Assembly (NCBI RefSeq): GCF_040802235.1
Contig: NC_133161.1
Coordinates: 44,567,001-44,631,000 of the forward strand
DNA length: 64,000 bases
Source of the DNA: Manis javanica
Taxonomy: Eukaryota > Chordata > Mammalia > Pholidota > Manidae
Direction: 5' to 3'
Part shown: in pieces, positions 10,673-22,800 of the stretch
How positions within the stretch are numbered: the first letter of the stretch is position 1
How the letters are laid out: every line of letters begins with the position of its first letter
Made by a program: the position numbers and the translations under genes
Notes under the pieces: generated by a model
What the model saw: only the letters and a program-made list of their open reading frames with translations
Databases searched by the model: none
Told to the model about the DNA's origin: nothing

Positions 10673-10688
10673 AAGAAAAGGGGGGAAA
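10673..10688 (+). promoter_or_regulatory. 3' polypurine tract
   Basis: The 16-base purine run AAGAAAAGGGGGGAAA sits directly against the TG of the right LTR, where plus-strand DNA synthesis is primed. It starts two bases after the env stop codon. Confidence 0.92.
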
Positions 10689-11222
10689 TGTAACAGAGTG
10701 CCGAAAGCATCAAGTCAGGAAAAAGAACTAATGACACTTAACCTGACTGCCTAGAGCAAGAGCCACCCAGTCTTTTCTTGTGTAAATTACTGGAGGCTTC
10801 TGAGAAATGCGCCTACCCTAAGTTAGATAACTAGAAGTGGGCAACAGCCAGGGAACGCTTGGGGATGTAACCCGTGATAAGTCACATAGACATGCTTAGG
10901 TAAGCAAGAGATAACAATTGAAGCGGGCAGGCAACTGGCGCTTCCCTAAAAAGGTTACAATGTTTCCCATTGGTTACAGTATAGAGTGTGTTTTAAACCT
11001 ATTAGTTGTAGAACTGCGCGGGCTTTGATGTAACTGCTGTGAAGATCCTATATAATCAATACCCAAAGTTGCTTCGGGGTCAGCAGCTCGGACTCGGCCT
11101 GCGTGTCAAGGGAGGTGCTGTCGACGCCAGCTTGCTGGCTGAATAAAGACTTTGCTTAGATTTTCATCTCCGTGTCCGTGTGTCTTGTTCTCTGAGAAAC
11201 CCCGGAGTCCTAGACCCTAACA
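10689..11222 (+). repeat. 3' long terminal repeat
   Basis: It has the same 534-bp length and TG...CA ends as the left copy. TATATAA is at 11049-11055 and AATAAA at 11142-11147. The 16 substitutions and two one-base indels against the left LTR date the insertion (see findings). Its promoter points away from GHRHR, towards the window centre. Confidence 0.96.
11142..11147 (+). terminator. Proviral polyadenylation signal AATAAA (3' LTR)
   Basis: AATAAA lies in R of the right LTR and a T/G-rich stretch follows. It would form the 3' end of any transcript started in the left LTR. Confidence 0.8.
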
Positions 11223-11226
11223 GACC
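11223..11226. repeat. Target-site duplication, right copy (GACC)
   Basis: The four bases directly after the terminal CA of the right LTR repeat those before the left LTR. Confidence 0.9.
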
Positions 11227-11829
11227 CAGCCCAGGGACCAGACACGGTCAATGCCTGAGAAACATGATGAGCAAATGAAAATGGAAGTTTCCTCTCTCCT
11301 AGCTTGGCTTCTCTACCTGCTTCCATCTATGTTAGCTGCTGGCGCTCCAACTTCCATCTGCTCTCCACACTCTAAGGTAGACCCTTGTGTGATACTTTAC
11401 CCAGGGCTCTCCTGCCCTCCTCTCTGGGAGAGGAACTAACATTCTCTGACTGCCTCCAGCCCACCAGGTAAAGTGATAAGCAATTTAGACATTGATCTGA
11501 TCTAACACAGCACCACAGTGTGTTTGGTGTAATGGTCCCCACCTTACAGATGCAAAAACTGAAGCTCAGAGACATACAGACCTGTCCCAGGTCCTTGGTG
11601 GCAAAGCAACCTTCTGAGTTCCAAGCCTCTTGCTTCTGAGTTCTAAGGGCCTGGGGCTCTTTCCCCTGCAGTAGGTTACTCCTTTCAACCTGGTTCTGGT
11701 GGCCAACCCCAGACAAGAAGCACTGCCCCTGGGAGAGTTCACATCACAGCCTCCCCTCCTAGAGTGAACAGCCCGCCTGGGCCCATTTCAGTCCAGTCAG
11801 AGCCTCATTACCACTGGCTGATTGCTAAG

Positions 11830-12010
11830 GGGCATTTACCATATGCCAGGTGCAGTGCTAAGTGTTTTGCATATTGATGTTGATAAATTTCACAATGACT
11901 CTTTAAGGTCTATAACTTAAAATCTCCACATTGCAAGGGAGGAAACTGAGGCACAGAGAGGTTAACAATTCACCTAAGGTCACAGCTATTAAGTGACAGA
12001 GCCCATATTC
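11830..12010 (-). repeat. MIR SINE
   Basis: Read on the minus strand it follows the MIR core. On the plus strand one sees the mirrored landmarks: 'atatgccaggtgcagtgcta', then 'gaggaaactgaggcacagag', then a 'cacagctattaagtgacaga' end. Confidence 0.85.
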
Positions 12011-12479
12011 TTAATAACTTCCAGGCCCGAGACAAGGAAATGACGTGCCTCTGCCCTGCAGCTAGCCAGAATGGTGCCCTGGGGGCATCTTCCATGCTGT
12101 GCCTGCCCCCTCCCCACCCACTGCATGGCACACCACAAGGCTGCCAGCTCTCCTCCCCAGCCTGCCTGCAGCTCCTAAGCGTGGCAGAGTCCACCACCCC
12201 CTCTCCCATGTCCCACCCTGATGGTGAGCTCACCAAGGCCAGGGGCCAGATTCATCCTCCTTTACTTCCTCCCCCAGGGGAGCAGACCAGAGATGAACAA
12301 AAAGGGAGCATCATGATTTTACATATGCATTTACAACTCTTCTCTGTCATCTTCCAAAGCAGATGTAAGGTGGTTTAGAATATTGAGATACATAATTAGG
12401 ACAACGCAATTATTCTTTAAAACAGAGCTGTTGAAATCCAATCAGCAGTGGGGAAGATGGACCTCTATCAGACAGCTGG

Positions 12480-12680
12480 GAGGCCCCTGGCTGGGATGCA
12501 GGAACCTGGGCTCACATTCCTGGCTGTGCCACAAACAACCTTCTGTCAACTGCTCCTCCTTCTTAGGCCTCAGTGTACCTATGTCTAAAACATGTAGGCT
12601 GAAAACAGGTACAATATCATGCACAGATTGAAGACGGTTGACAGTTTTCACACTGTACCACCCAGAGCCCAGGGGGTTAC
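12480..12680 (+). repeat. MIR SINE, degraded
   Basis: It runs from a 'gaacctgggctcacattcct' start through 'taggcctcagtgtacctatg' in the order of the MIR consensus. Confidence 0.55.
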
Positions 12681-14589
12681 TTAGGGACACCCCAGAGGCT
12701 GCTGTGGGTGGACATGGAGGCTAGGGGTCAAAAGGTGAGCCTGAGCCCACTCCCCACCCCTCCTCTGCAATCAGAATGACTACGTTCACGTATTTTAGTT
12801 ATTGAGCTTCTGCTAAAAACGTCTGAAGGAACACCACCAGCGAAGACATTCTCTAGCTCTCTTCCTCTGCATGTTGCTGGCCCAGCTGCCCTCATCAAAA
12901 GCCTCTGTTCTGGGCATAGCCAGGCATTCCTGATCTCACAGGACATTTGATCCCAGGGGGTGAGATACGGATGCCCCTAGGGTGGCAGCTGCTGTTCAGG
13001 TGCTCACACCCACGGGGGTTGCTAAAACAGAAACTGGGATCCCTTCACTTTTTAGACAGGAGCTCACCCTGTGCCTGTCCAGGAGCCTTGGATTTCAGGG
13101 GCCCCTCACTTTCCTGAGCCCAGCTCCACAGGGCCTCTGTGATGCAAGCAAGTCCTGAGGACACTGTCTCCTCGAGGACATCACATCAGACACAGGCGGG
13201 AAGACCATGGCCCAGATAAGCTCCTGTCCACCAGCAGGGACTGGCTGTTCCAGCCACTGTGGCTTTGGGGATGACTCAGCGGCTTCCCAGACAGCCTGGT
13301 GGTCCGATGTGGACCTCCGAAGCTGTACCATCAGTTCCCCAACACCCAGGTGCTGACTGCCTCCCTCGGTCATCAGCATGGCTGTGGGGGTGCTCATCTT
13401 TGATCACTGTGGCAGGATGGGTGGCCCAGAGCCATTCCCTCTCCCAGGCAGTGTCCTGTGGTCAACGTGCTGGTGTACTTCGTCACCTCAAAGTCTGGTC
13501 CCAGCCTGAGCCTCCCCCAAAAGTCTAACTCCCAAGCCCAGCTATGTGATAGGAGATTGACACTGCAGCATAAAATTTAGGTTCAGTGTGTAGGGAATTC
13601 CTGCGCCCTGGTAAGGGAGAGTCTTGGGTCATGGGAGTGGGGTGCAGGGACTGGTAACACACTGAGGCTTGTGGTGGTCTGGTCCTGCGGCTTGGAAGGT
13701 GGGAGGAAGAGAGGAAGCAGGAAGGAGGGCCAAGAGAACACATGGCCACAACCCAGGGCAGATAGGCTGGAGAGGGTGCCCATCCCATGAGCACAACATG
13801 GATGGTCTCCCTGAGGCTTCAGGAGCCCCAAGGAGTGTACACCATGTTCCTTTCAGGGCAGCCTACAGACCCCTGCCTACACCGTGGGTACCAGCAACAG
13901 CAGACCTGACTTAACTTCTGGGGTCTGGGCTTTTCTATCAGCTGACAGCTTCACAGGCCACCCTATGACCTCCTGCCAGCCTCACGCCTCACCATATTTT
14001 CCCTCTGCAACACCTAACACCGATGGCCATGCCCCTCAGCTTCCTTGACCCCAACCATTTCCACTTCTCCTATGCTGCCACTGAAATGATGTATTCTCCA
14101 GGGCTTGGATTCTGGCCCTTTGCTCATTCTTGGCAGAAACTCTAAGATGGCAATGTCTGTGGGAAAGGGTAGAGAGGTCCCCACAGGTTCTGGTACCACC
14201 ACCACCACCCCCTCACGGCCATTCAGTTGAGCACCATTCTCTATCTACCATCTATTTAGCAGTAGGCCTGAATCCTTCATTTGAGTCCCATTCCTATCTA
14301 TCCAACTATCTCCTGGGCTTCTCCACATTGAACCTTTGGTTCAGCCAGTCCTGAATCAGGGTCATCATTGCAATCATGGTCTTTGTAAATGGTACCACAT
14401 TCCTGCTGACAGCGTAAATCAGAAACCTAGCTGGGAATTGGCTCTGCTGCATAGATCACTCCCATCCCCAACTAGTCTGCCCCAGCCTATTCCTCTTCTA
14501 CATTTGAAGGGTATTTAGACCCAAGCCACCAGATACCAGCAATAACCTCCCAGCTGGTCAGCAAGCCTCTACCCTTACTCACTCTCCAG

Positions 14590-14900
14590 CCAGAAGTAGA
14601 GTGAGTTTTGCCATCTGCTAATCTGATCAAGCCATTCCCTTGCTCTAAAATCTTCAATGGCTCCCTATTTCCCATTGCATCATGTCTAATACCCTCAGCC
14701 TAATTCTTTCTGCAATTGACTTCTAGGTCTCCACTTCTTCACCCTCCCCTGATCTAACCAGGCAGAGTTTTCCCTCACCACCGTCTTGTCTCAGTTAATT
14801 TCTAACTCTGCCCTATCTGGGCAAGATAATACCTCCACCTGACGGCTCCTCTTCCTCAATCACCATGTCTCGGTCCTGAAGGACCAGCTCCCTCCACCCT
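14590..14900 (+). repeat. L2 LINE 3' fragment
   Basis: The pyrimidine-rich order ('aagccattcccttgctctaa', 'tcttcaatggctccctattt') matches the L2 3' end in sense orientation. It is degraded and its borders are approximate. Confidence 0.6.
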
Positions 14901-15329
14901 CCTACAGGAGCCTCCCCAACTGCCTCAGCCCCCACCCACCTCTGAGTGAGCCCCACTGGCCCGGCCAGCTGAGCCCCACCCTCCAGCCCCGCTCTCCCCT
15001 CAGCTGGGTTTTTCTCTGCTCATCTCCTTACCTGCAGGTGAGACTGGTCTTCCCCCACAGCCAGGGCCATCCCATGGGCAGGTCTTCCATCCCAGTCTTT
15101 CCAGTAGGCCAAGCAAGTGCAGACTGAAACGTGGAGAGGGTGCACAGAGCAGAGCCTCCTCCAATATCTGGAGGGAACCCTCAGGCCATCACTCTTACCT
15201 GGACTGAACAACTACTTTTATTTTTCTCAGGGGAAAAACTCTCAGAGCCCAGTTGACCAGGGTGGGTTTTGCGTCATGTCTTCTTGGAGGGAGGGGTTTA
15301 GGAGTGTCTTGCCAATGGGTTTCAGCCCC

Positions 15330-15780
15330 GGGTAAGTTTGCTATGGATACAATGTGACCAAAGAAATTGACAGCAAAACATTCTTGGGGTGAAAGGGTTA
15401 TATCCAACTTTATTTCCAGGTGGCTCAATCACTAGAATCCTGTTCACTCAGAGCGAGTCTTCATGCAGCAAGCCAGTCTCTGCCTCTGGGCCTCTCTGCC
15501 AGCACAGCCATTCTCTAGGCCCCTCTGTCCACACAGCCATCCTCTGGGCCTCTCTGCCTGCACAGCCGTCCCACACAGCCGTCCTCTGGGTCTCTGTCCT
15601 TGGTGCTGCCACCACTCCAGCCTCTGCTCTCCTCTCCTGCAGCCTTGCAGCCCTGCCACTGTGTTGTGCCCAGAACAACTCTTTTTATAGAGCCAACAGC
15701 CATGTATTGCCCACAGGTGTGCAGTGAGCTAGTCAACCAGGGCTAGGTGAGAATTCTGGCCACAGGAACCCTCATTTTAT
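15330..15780 (-). mobile_element. Probable solo LTR of an endogenous retrovirus
   Basis: Read on the minus strand, a TATAAAAAG box (15681-15689) is followed about 270 bases later by AATAAA (15409-15414), with a repeat-rich segment between, which is the layout of an LTR. No internal retroviral sequence flanks it. I could not fix the TG/CA ends or a target-site duplication, so the family and exact borders are open. Confidence 0.5.
15470..15600. repeat. Minisatellite of about 29-bp units, roughly four copies
   Basis: Units built on 'gggcctctctgcc(a/t)gcacagcc(a/g)t' repeat imperfectly, with one shortened copy. They fall between the TATA box and poly(A) signal of the probable LTR. Confidence 0.75.
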
Positions 15781-16199
15781 CCACAAGGAGCCTGCATCTT
15801 CCATGGGGGAGACATGGGTCAGGACCCTGGTGCCTGGCATTTACCACCTTCCCAGACATTGACTCAGGCCTGGGAAGCCTGCTTTCTAGGCCTTGACAGT
15901 GTGAACACCCTCAGATTCAGAAGAGCTCTCCTTCCTCCAGCCCATTTCGCTGCTCATTGCCCTCCCTTCTCCTGAACTGAAGGCTGAAAGCTCCAGGCCA
16001 TTTTAGTCCAGTTTTCTCCTCAAATAGATGGGTGATCGTGGCATTAGGATCTGGTATCTGCTCAGAATCAGCAAGGAGCAGTATGTGGGATAAATCCTGA
16101 GGACTGCAGGATGGACTGGGCACTCCCTCCTCCTCCCCACCCCTGGGCATCCCCTGACCCGTCCCCAGAACCTGAATCAAGGGCAGCCCTTCCTGGGCA

Positions 16200-16315
16200 G
16201 AGAGTCCCAGCTGAGCATGTGACCCTGAGCAAGCTTCCCCAAGCCTCGCTCTCCTCAGCTGTACAATAGGCATTAATATCTTCCACAAAGGATCACATGA
16301 AGATTAGACATATTT
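16200..16315 (+). repeat. MIR SINE fragment
   Basis: It follows the MIR core order: 'catgtgaccctgagcaagct', 'cctcgctctcctcagctgta', then 'ggatcacatgaagattagac'. Confidence 0.65.
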
Positions 16316-16529
16316 TTTAACTGCCAGGGAGGAGGCCAGGAATTGCGAACTATTGCTGTTCCTCTTCTGCATCAGCTTGGATTCTCTCACCCCTTGGCAG
16401 GCAGGCTGAGCCGGGGTCATTCTCTCCCTTGCAGAGAGTAAGAACGCAGGTGTGCCGAAGTTAACTGCCTGTTGTCCCCGCATCCCTACAGAGAGCCCCA
16501 AGGAGCAACAGCACATATTCAAGGAGACC

Positions 16530-16700
16530 TTATGGTGTCCCAGGCTCAGGGCTCATTCAAACCTCATTCAAACCTTGAAATAACACCACCTTGAAATGGT
16601 CCTGTTATTATCCCAGTTCACAGGTATGCACACTCCTACAGACAGCATTTAAGCAACTGGCCCGCAGAGACGTTTAGTGAGCAGCTGGCAGGCATTTGTA
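16530..16700 (-). repeat. MIR SINE fragment, degraded
   Basis: Plus-strand landmarks of an inverted MIR: 'tgttattatcccagttcaca' followed by 'catttaagcaactggcccgc'. Confidence 0.5.
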
Positions 16701-17639
16701 CCCAGGCAGTATGATCCCTCATACACACCCCTTCACCACCAAGCCCCCCTGGGTCTATGGACTGAGGGCATGAGAATGATGGCTCTGGGCAGCAAGCCCC
16801 AGGTGTCCATTGGATTGAGGGCCCCCTGGGAGCCCATAGACTAAGGAAACTCCCTTCAGTAGGCTGGCACTGGGATCCAGAAGTGAAAAGCACCCTGGGC
16901 CTCAAAGGAAGGGGTGGGCACAGTGACCATTGCCTCAGGGCATGAAGGTCTGTACCAGAGGCATTAGCAGGGAGGCCACGGGAGCCCAGGTGATGGAGTT
17001 GTTCTCTGGGAGTCAGCACAGAGGTGTCAAGGGGAGATTCCAGGACCATCTCCTCCCCAGACCATGGGAACAGGGGTGGCCTCCGCCCTGGCATTGCAGA
17101 GGAGGAGTGGCTTTACCCCCTGCCCAGCCCAGAGCAGGAAGGCAGCTCCTTGGCCTCGTGCTCCCTGGCCAGCCCTCCCTCCCACCCACCCACATGCAGG
17201 AGGGGTCAGAAGCCGGCTAGCACCCGAAGGAAGGGAGAAGCACTAGAACAAAGAAGCCAGCCATGCCCCCTCCCACCACAGACCTGAGCTAACTAAGGGG
17301 GAAAGTGCTGTTAAATCATTTTCAGAGTTTGGATTAACATCTTCTCTGTGGCCTAAGAGTGAGCAGAAAAGACTTGGGACCAGCCTGAGTTTTCATCTAA
17401 TAAAGCAGGAGAAGAGTTTCCCCAATAAGTCATTTTCAAGGGGCTCTGGGATACAAAAATAAAATTGCATTTTTAATATACACAGGCCCTGCTTATTGGA
17501 CATATACACGTAAAGCACCAGGACTGGTGCCTGTCCCAATAATGTGAGCTAAAATGATTGGCATCCCCAGGCCCTCTCAGTCCTATCTGATCTTGCTGGG
17601 GCAAGGTGACCATCATGGGGTCCCAGCAGCACATACATT

Positions 17640-17800
17640 CTTGGGCTTTCTGTTTACCTGCCTTGAGTATCTCCAACTGCAGCCCTGCCACTGACCCATT
17701 CAGTGCCTTTGGCCAGTTTGGTCTCTTCCCTATCTGGGCCCCAGTCTCCCTACCTATAGCAGGACAAGGCAAATGAGATCATTTCTAAAAGGATGGCCCA
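17640..17800 (+). repeat. MIR SINE, degraded
   Basis: The order 'gccactgacc', 'ggccagtttggtctcttccc', 'ccccagtctccctacctata' and 'caaatgagatc' follows the MIR consensus. Confidence 0.5.
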
Positions 17801-20439
17801 TTTTAACTATTTTGGTGAGAGCAGGGGTACCCTTGTCCATGACCTTGAGAAGTCCTAGTTCTAGGTGGGTACAGTACTATAGTGAGGAAAAAGGTAAAAT
17901 TCAGGAAATTTCACATAATGCGCATTTCTGGCTTCTCCTGAGCAGCTGAGCTAGCATGTCCACATGGTAACAACCAACTGAAGTGGGTTGGAGTAGTGCC
18001 CATCATCCAGAAATGAAGCTCTCCATTTGGCCACAGTACCCACCACTCCCTATTGCCTCCCATTCCTAATGCCAGGTGCTATTTACTACTGAGCATGCAC
18101 TGTTGTTTTAGTAGAAAACTATGTCTTTGTCACTGTGTCAGAGTTAAAAATGGAAAATTGAACTGGAGAGACATATGTTTTTTAAGAAAATTATAAAGGG
18201 AGATGATTTCCTTGGAAAGATGTTTAACCATCAAATGCCTGGTCCTCTTATTTGACTTCCCAATGTGAGGCTTCTAGCAGTTGGGTTTGTGTTCTCAGGC
18301 CACCCAGAATGCTCCCTGGCCCTGACCCAGTCTCTGGCCACCGCCCCATCAGGACTAAAGGGTCAGCACAAGTCCCCAGCCCTGGATGTTTCTCTGGGGG
18401 CTTTCCCTCCCCTTTCTTCACCCACACTAAGACATCCTTCTCCAGACCCAGAAGTCCATGTCTCCCCCTAAAGGAAGAAGGCTGGCATGGCGCAGAAGCC
18501 AGCTGGGAGCCAGGCTGGGTAGCGAGATGTGGGGTCCACGGGGCCTTCCTGGGCCGGGCCCCTTTCTGGACCCTTAGTCTTCATCCTCTGCAGATCCCCA
18601 TTTAGATAACCAGCTGACAGTGGAATAAATTCAGCCCCCTCAGGTCCTCTCCCTCCTTTCCTCGGCTGGAGTTGCCATGACAACTAGAGTTCACCCTCTA
18701 TGCCAAAAACACTGCAGAAACAACAACAAAAGCTCCCCCCTCAGCAAGAGCAAGCAGGGCAATGGCCAGGCATCAGGGCAGCCATGAGGAGGGCATGTGG
18801 TTGGGGGGTCTAGCCTTCTCCCATGGCCCGCCGAAGAAGTGCAGAGCTGGGAACTGGGACTCTGCAAGCAGCCAGAGGCAGAGAGGGGTGGGGTGGCAAT
18901 GGCCTGAAGGGATTTTTCATTTTCTTGTTTTCTAAATACTCAGAGCTTGCATCTGTCCCAGCAGCTTCTCTGGATTTGTGTTCTGGGAAGTCAAGTAAGA
19001 GGACCAGTCATGTGATGAGCTAGTAGTTGCTTCCAGTCTAGCAGTGTCCATCTAGTCTGCCTCCATTCCGGTGCGGCAGGCAGAGGACAGGGGCAGAGGC
19101 GCAGGGGCCCAGAGGACCAGCTGCGGCCCTGGGTTGTAGGTTCAGACGGAGCCCAGGCTCCCCACCTCTGCCTGGCCCCCACTGTGTGACATCAGACAAA
19201 GGCATCCCTCTCTGGTGCCTTGAATCCCCAGGCTCCATCTCCTACATTCCCAACTCCTGTTATTAAAAGCCAATTTCGGAAGGAGTCAGGATGCCACTCA
19301 CACTGAGGCAAATATGTGGATAAGGCTGGAAGTGGAAGTCTTCCCAGGGAGCAAGCCATTCAGCATGGCTTACCCTTAGGTGTGCACCTCAGACAGGGAG
19401 GGTCCCTGTCACGGCGGGAAGCACAAGAACCTGTTCCCTGGGCCACCGGGTGAATGGTGGGGTCCTCACTGTTGCAAAGACAGGAGGAGGAGTGGGTTTG
19501 GTGGGAACGATGAAGAGCTGGGTTGAGGTATGCTGAGTCTGAGGGTCCTGTGGGCCACATAAGGGGGTGTCCAGGACACGGCTGGATTATGGGCTTGGGT
19601 GGGCTCAGGGGAGAGAGCCCAATCAGGGATCAGCTGGGAGACGTGCAGGTCAATCCAGCCCTGTCATGAGGCCTGCAAAAGTGAGACCTGTGGATCGACG
19701 CCACCCACTTACATCCCCTTCCCCCCACTACAGCAAAGCCCCATTAAAATGACAGAAAAAGAGAAAGACAGCCAGAGAGGGGACAAGATGATACAACAGC
19801 ATTTTGGAAAAGGGAAATCGAGTGGAGTAGTAACTGTGTAGGTAGCATTGAGAAAGCAGAAACCTGAGCGTGGCGGGGCAGGCAGCAAGGCGCAGGCAGC
19901 AAGGGCTGCTGGATCCCTCGGAAAGCAGGCCTGCGCCTCTGCCTGTCTTCCACAGCGTCCCTTCCCACCTAGCTGGGGATGGAACGTGTACTCTCGGAGG
20001 TCAAAGCTTGGTGAGGCTGGGACTGTGAAGGACGGTGGGGATGAGGCACCACACCAAATTGGGGGATTGTGTGCGGAATGGTGGCTCTACTGTCCCCATC
20101 TGCTACTCCACTTGAGAAGGCTAAAGACCCCTGGAAGGAAATGAGCACTCTCCTCTCTGGAAAAAGAACCCAGCTCAAGAGGGGACACCTAGAGAGTGGC
20201 ATTGGGGCTCCCACCTGCTCATCTCCAGGGAAGCCTATCCGAGGACAAGTCTTGTCTGTGCACACAAAGCTTCCTATCATATTGTTGGTGCCTCTGTCTT
20301 AAATAAGAACTCTTGCCAAGAGTCCCCAGACATCTTAGAAACATCTCCAACATGAAAGATGCAAGAGGGAGGGGGAAGCAGGAAAGGGTTTCAGAACAAG
20401 AGCAAGGAACTTAGTGGACACAGACAAATAAGGAGAGAC

Positions 20440-21690
20440 AAACTAAAAGCATAGCTAATATCCTCAGAAAATTAATAAAATATGCTGCATACCTGGGGGG
20501 AAATTAACAGAATGTTATTTTTTAAAGGAACATTCAAAGGATAAGCAAAGAACTTGGAAAATAAAGAAAAAATTATAGCTGAAATTAAAAAATTCAAAGG
20601 GCTGAAAGGTAACTTGAAAACATCTTTTAGAAAATAGAACAAAAGGACAAGTTAAAAATAAAAGAGAAAAAATAAGAATTGGAGATTCAAATCATAAAGT
20701 CTAACATCTTGCTAATAGGAGTTTCAGAAAATGCAAGCAGAGAGAATAGAGGGGAGAAATTTTTCAGAGATGAAACAAAAGGGTTTTTCCAGAACTGAAG
20801 GACATGAGTCTACTTTGAAAGCATTCATGGGCACCCAGCGTCTATGAATCATAGTCAGTCCACACCAAGGCACATTATCATCAGATTCAGAGACAAAGAA
20901 AAAACCTGAAAATTTTAGGCAAAAGGCAAGGACAGGGCACATATAAAGGATAAAGACTTAGGATGGCATCAGGCAACAAAACTGGAAAATAGGAAACGAC
21001 TGAGAAATCAAGTCTTTTGAGATCTGAACATCTTTGAGAGAAATTTATTTGCAAAGTAGAATTCCATACCAAGGCAAACTACCCATCAATAGGTAATTTA
21101 AAGAGTAAATAAAAGGTAAAATAAATAAATACATGTTCAGACATGCAAGGATGCACCACATTTACCTCCTGTGTGCATTTCCCAAGAAATTATGAGAGAA
21201 TGCACTACACCCAAACAAGAAAGTTAGCCACCACACGAGAAGGTGCAGGGTGTGAGCACGGAGAGAGAGGGAAAGCCTCAGAAAGGCAGGGAAGGGCCGC
21301 TCTAGAATGACAGCGTGGGGAGACACGTGACAAGCAGCCCTCTAGGTGGAAACAAGAGACTCCAAATGGCACGGCTCAAGAAAAGAAGAAACACTTGGTA
21401 TTTATAGATTACCTGAAGAGGTAGAATGACAGCATTGAGAGTGATTTTAGGGCTTGTTGGAGAGTTTGGAAAGAATTCATAGTAGGTACCTGAAAATACT
21501 GAAGGGGCAGCAAAGGTATATCTCAGCTTAAAGATGAAGAGTACCCTAGAGGAAAGAAAGCAGGAGGGAGATGGGAGATTCACGTCTTTATTTACCATAG
21601 CAGGAAGCCAGGAGCTAATGTGCAAAATTGAGAAATCAAAGAATACTGAGTATGCATGTATTTAGAAAAATGAGGCCAAATATTAGATGA
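20440..21690 (+). mobile_element. HAL1/L1 remnant (ORF1-side sequence)
   Basis: This A-rich block has the character of old L1/HAL1 first-ORF sequence: 'ttatagctgaaattaaaaaa' near 20575, 'aaaaacctgaaaattttagg' near 20900, and 'agaattccataccaaggcaa' near 21060. No open frame remains. It is the most A/T-rich stretch of the left half of the window. Confidence 0.65.
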
Positions 21691-22569
21691 AACACCCAAC
21701 AGAATGAGGGGTGATTAGAGCCTATCAGTGACACTGAACTTGGAGAAAGGCAGACCAGAGATTGCTGCTTTTCGTTCTGCACCTTCCAGTACAATTTAAC
21801 CTTCATTCTGTGCTGGTATTATTTTGACTTCCCCAAGTACAATGTTTTTTATTCAACCCTTGTATCTCCATGATCCAGCCTGGCACCTAGCAAATGGTTC
21901 TCAAATGTATGCCTGGGGACTGAATAGAAGGAGAGATGCTAGAACTGGAGGGGTCGAGTGTGTGTCCTGACAGAGGGAGAAGAACCAGGGCTGAGGGCTG
22001 CAGGGGCTTCGACTGAGCAAAAGGAGGGACCCGGTTATCTGGAGCAGAGACAGTGCAGCAGAGGGTCCTCAAAGACTGCACAAGATGATTTACTGTATTG
22101 CTTAATCATTCTAAGAGTTGTTGAATTCTAAAGGAGAGCCCACATAGAAAGCCCCAAAGGGACATAGTTAGAAAAGCAGAGTTTCAGAGTCACTGGCAGA
22201 TGGGGCTCTGAGGATCTATTTGCACATGAACAGCTCAGTCCCTTATTAAGGGATCACATAGCATCTCCTCTGGTCCATTCGGTCCCTTCAGTCCCTTCTG
22301 CAACCCTCAGACCTGCATTTGTTACTTCTTTGAGAGCGTGGATACTCAGCCCTCTGCACAGCAGGATTACCTGCAGAACTTTCCTGAAACAGTAGAGTAT
22401 CTCCGTCTGGGGTCCCACCCCACTGGGCCCCACCTGACCCCTGCCTCCCAGATGGTCTGACTCTACTGGTCTGGGAAGGGACCTGAGCTTCAAGGTTGGC
22501 ACTCGGGTGAGGCAAATAAGACACTCTGCAGGGCTAGGCCCAGATCCTGTCTTTATTTCAATGTGTGCT

Positions 22570-22800
22570 ATTTTATTTATCATGGGTTTTTAAATTAATT
22601 TTTAAGAATTTTTTTGGGGGGGAAATGGATTTGACTATAACATTGTATTAATTTTAAGTACACAACATATTGATTTGATACATGTGTACATGGCAAAATG
22701 ACTACAATAAGCTGAGTTAAGATTAATTTTAATGTTTTAAAACATTACATGAAAATATTTTGATATTTATTATCAAGTTTGGGGTGCCTCTTAAATTTGC
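22570..22800. mobile_element. Old L1 3'-untranslated fragment
   Basis: The segment around 'ataacattgtattaatttta' and 'cacaacatattgatttgata' resembles the common mammalian L1 3' UTR. It is short and old; the orientation was not settled. Confidence 0.5.

Larger units (their letters stand above)
2098..11222 (+). mobile_element. Full-length class I endogenous retrovirus (gammaretrovirus-like provirus), defective
   Basis: A 9,125-bp provirus reads left to right: LTR, tRNA-Pro-type primer-binding site, leader, gag, pol, env, polypurine tract, LTR. Both LTRs begin TG and end CA and are flanked by the same four bases (GACC), the duplication size of gammaretroviral integrases. Gag starts with an MGQT myristoylation-type N-terminus and ends with a single CCHC zinc knuckle. 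Gag and pol share one frame across a stop codon, and env overlaps the end of pol; all three traits are gammaretroviral. At least one frameshift and several stops break each of gag, pol and env, so none can be made whole from this copy. It is antisense to GHRHR and lies about 31 kb past that gene's 3' end. Confidence 0.97.
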
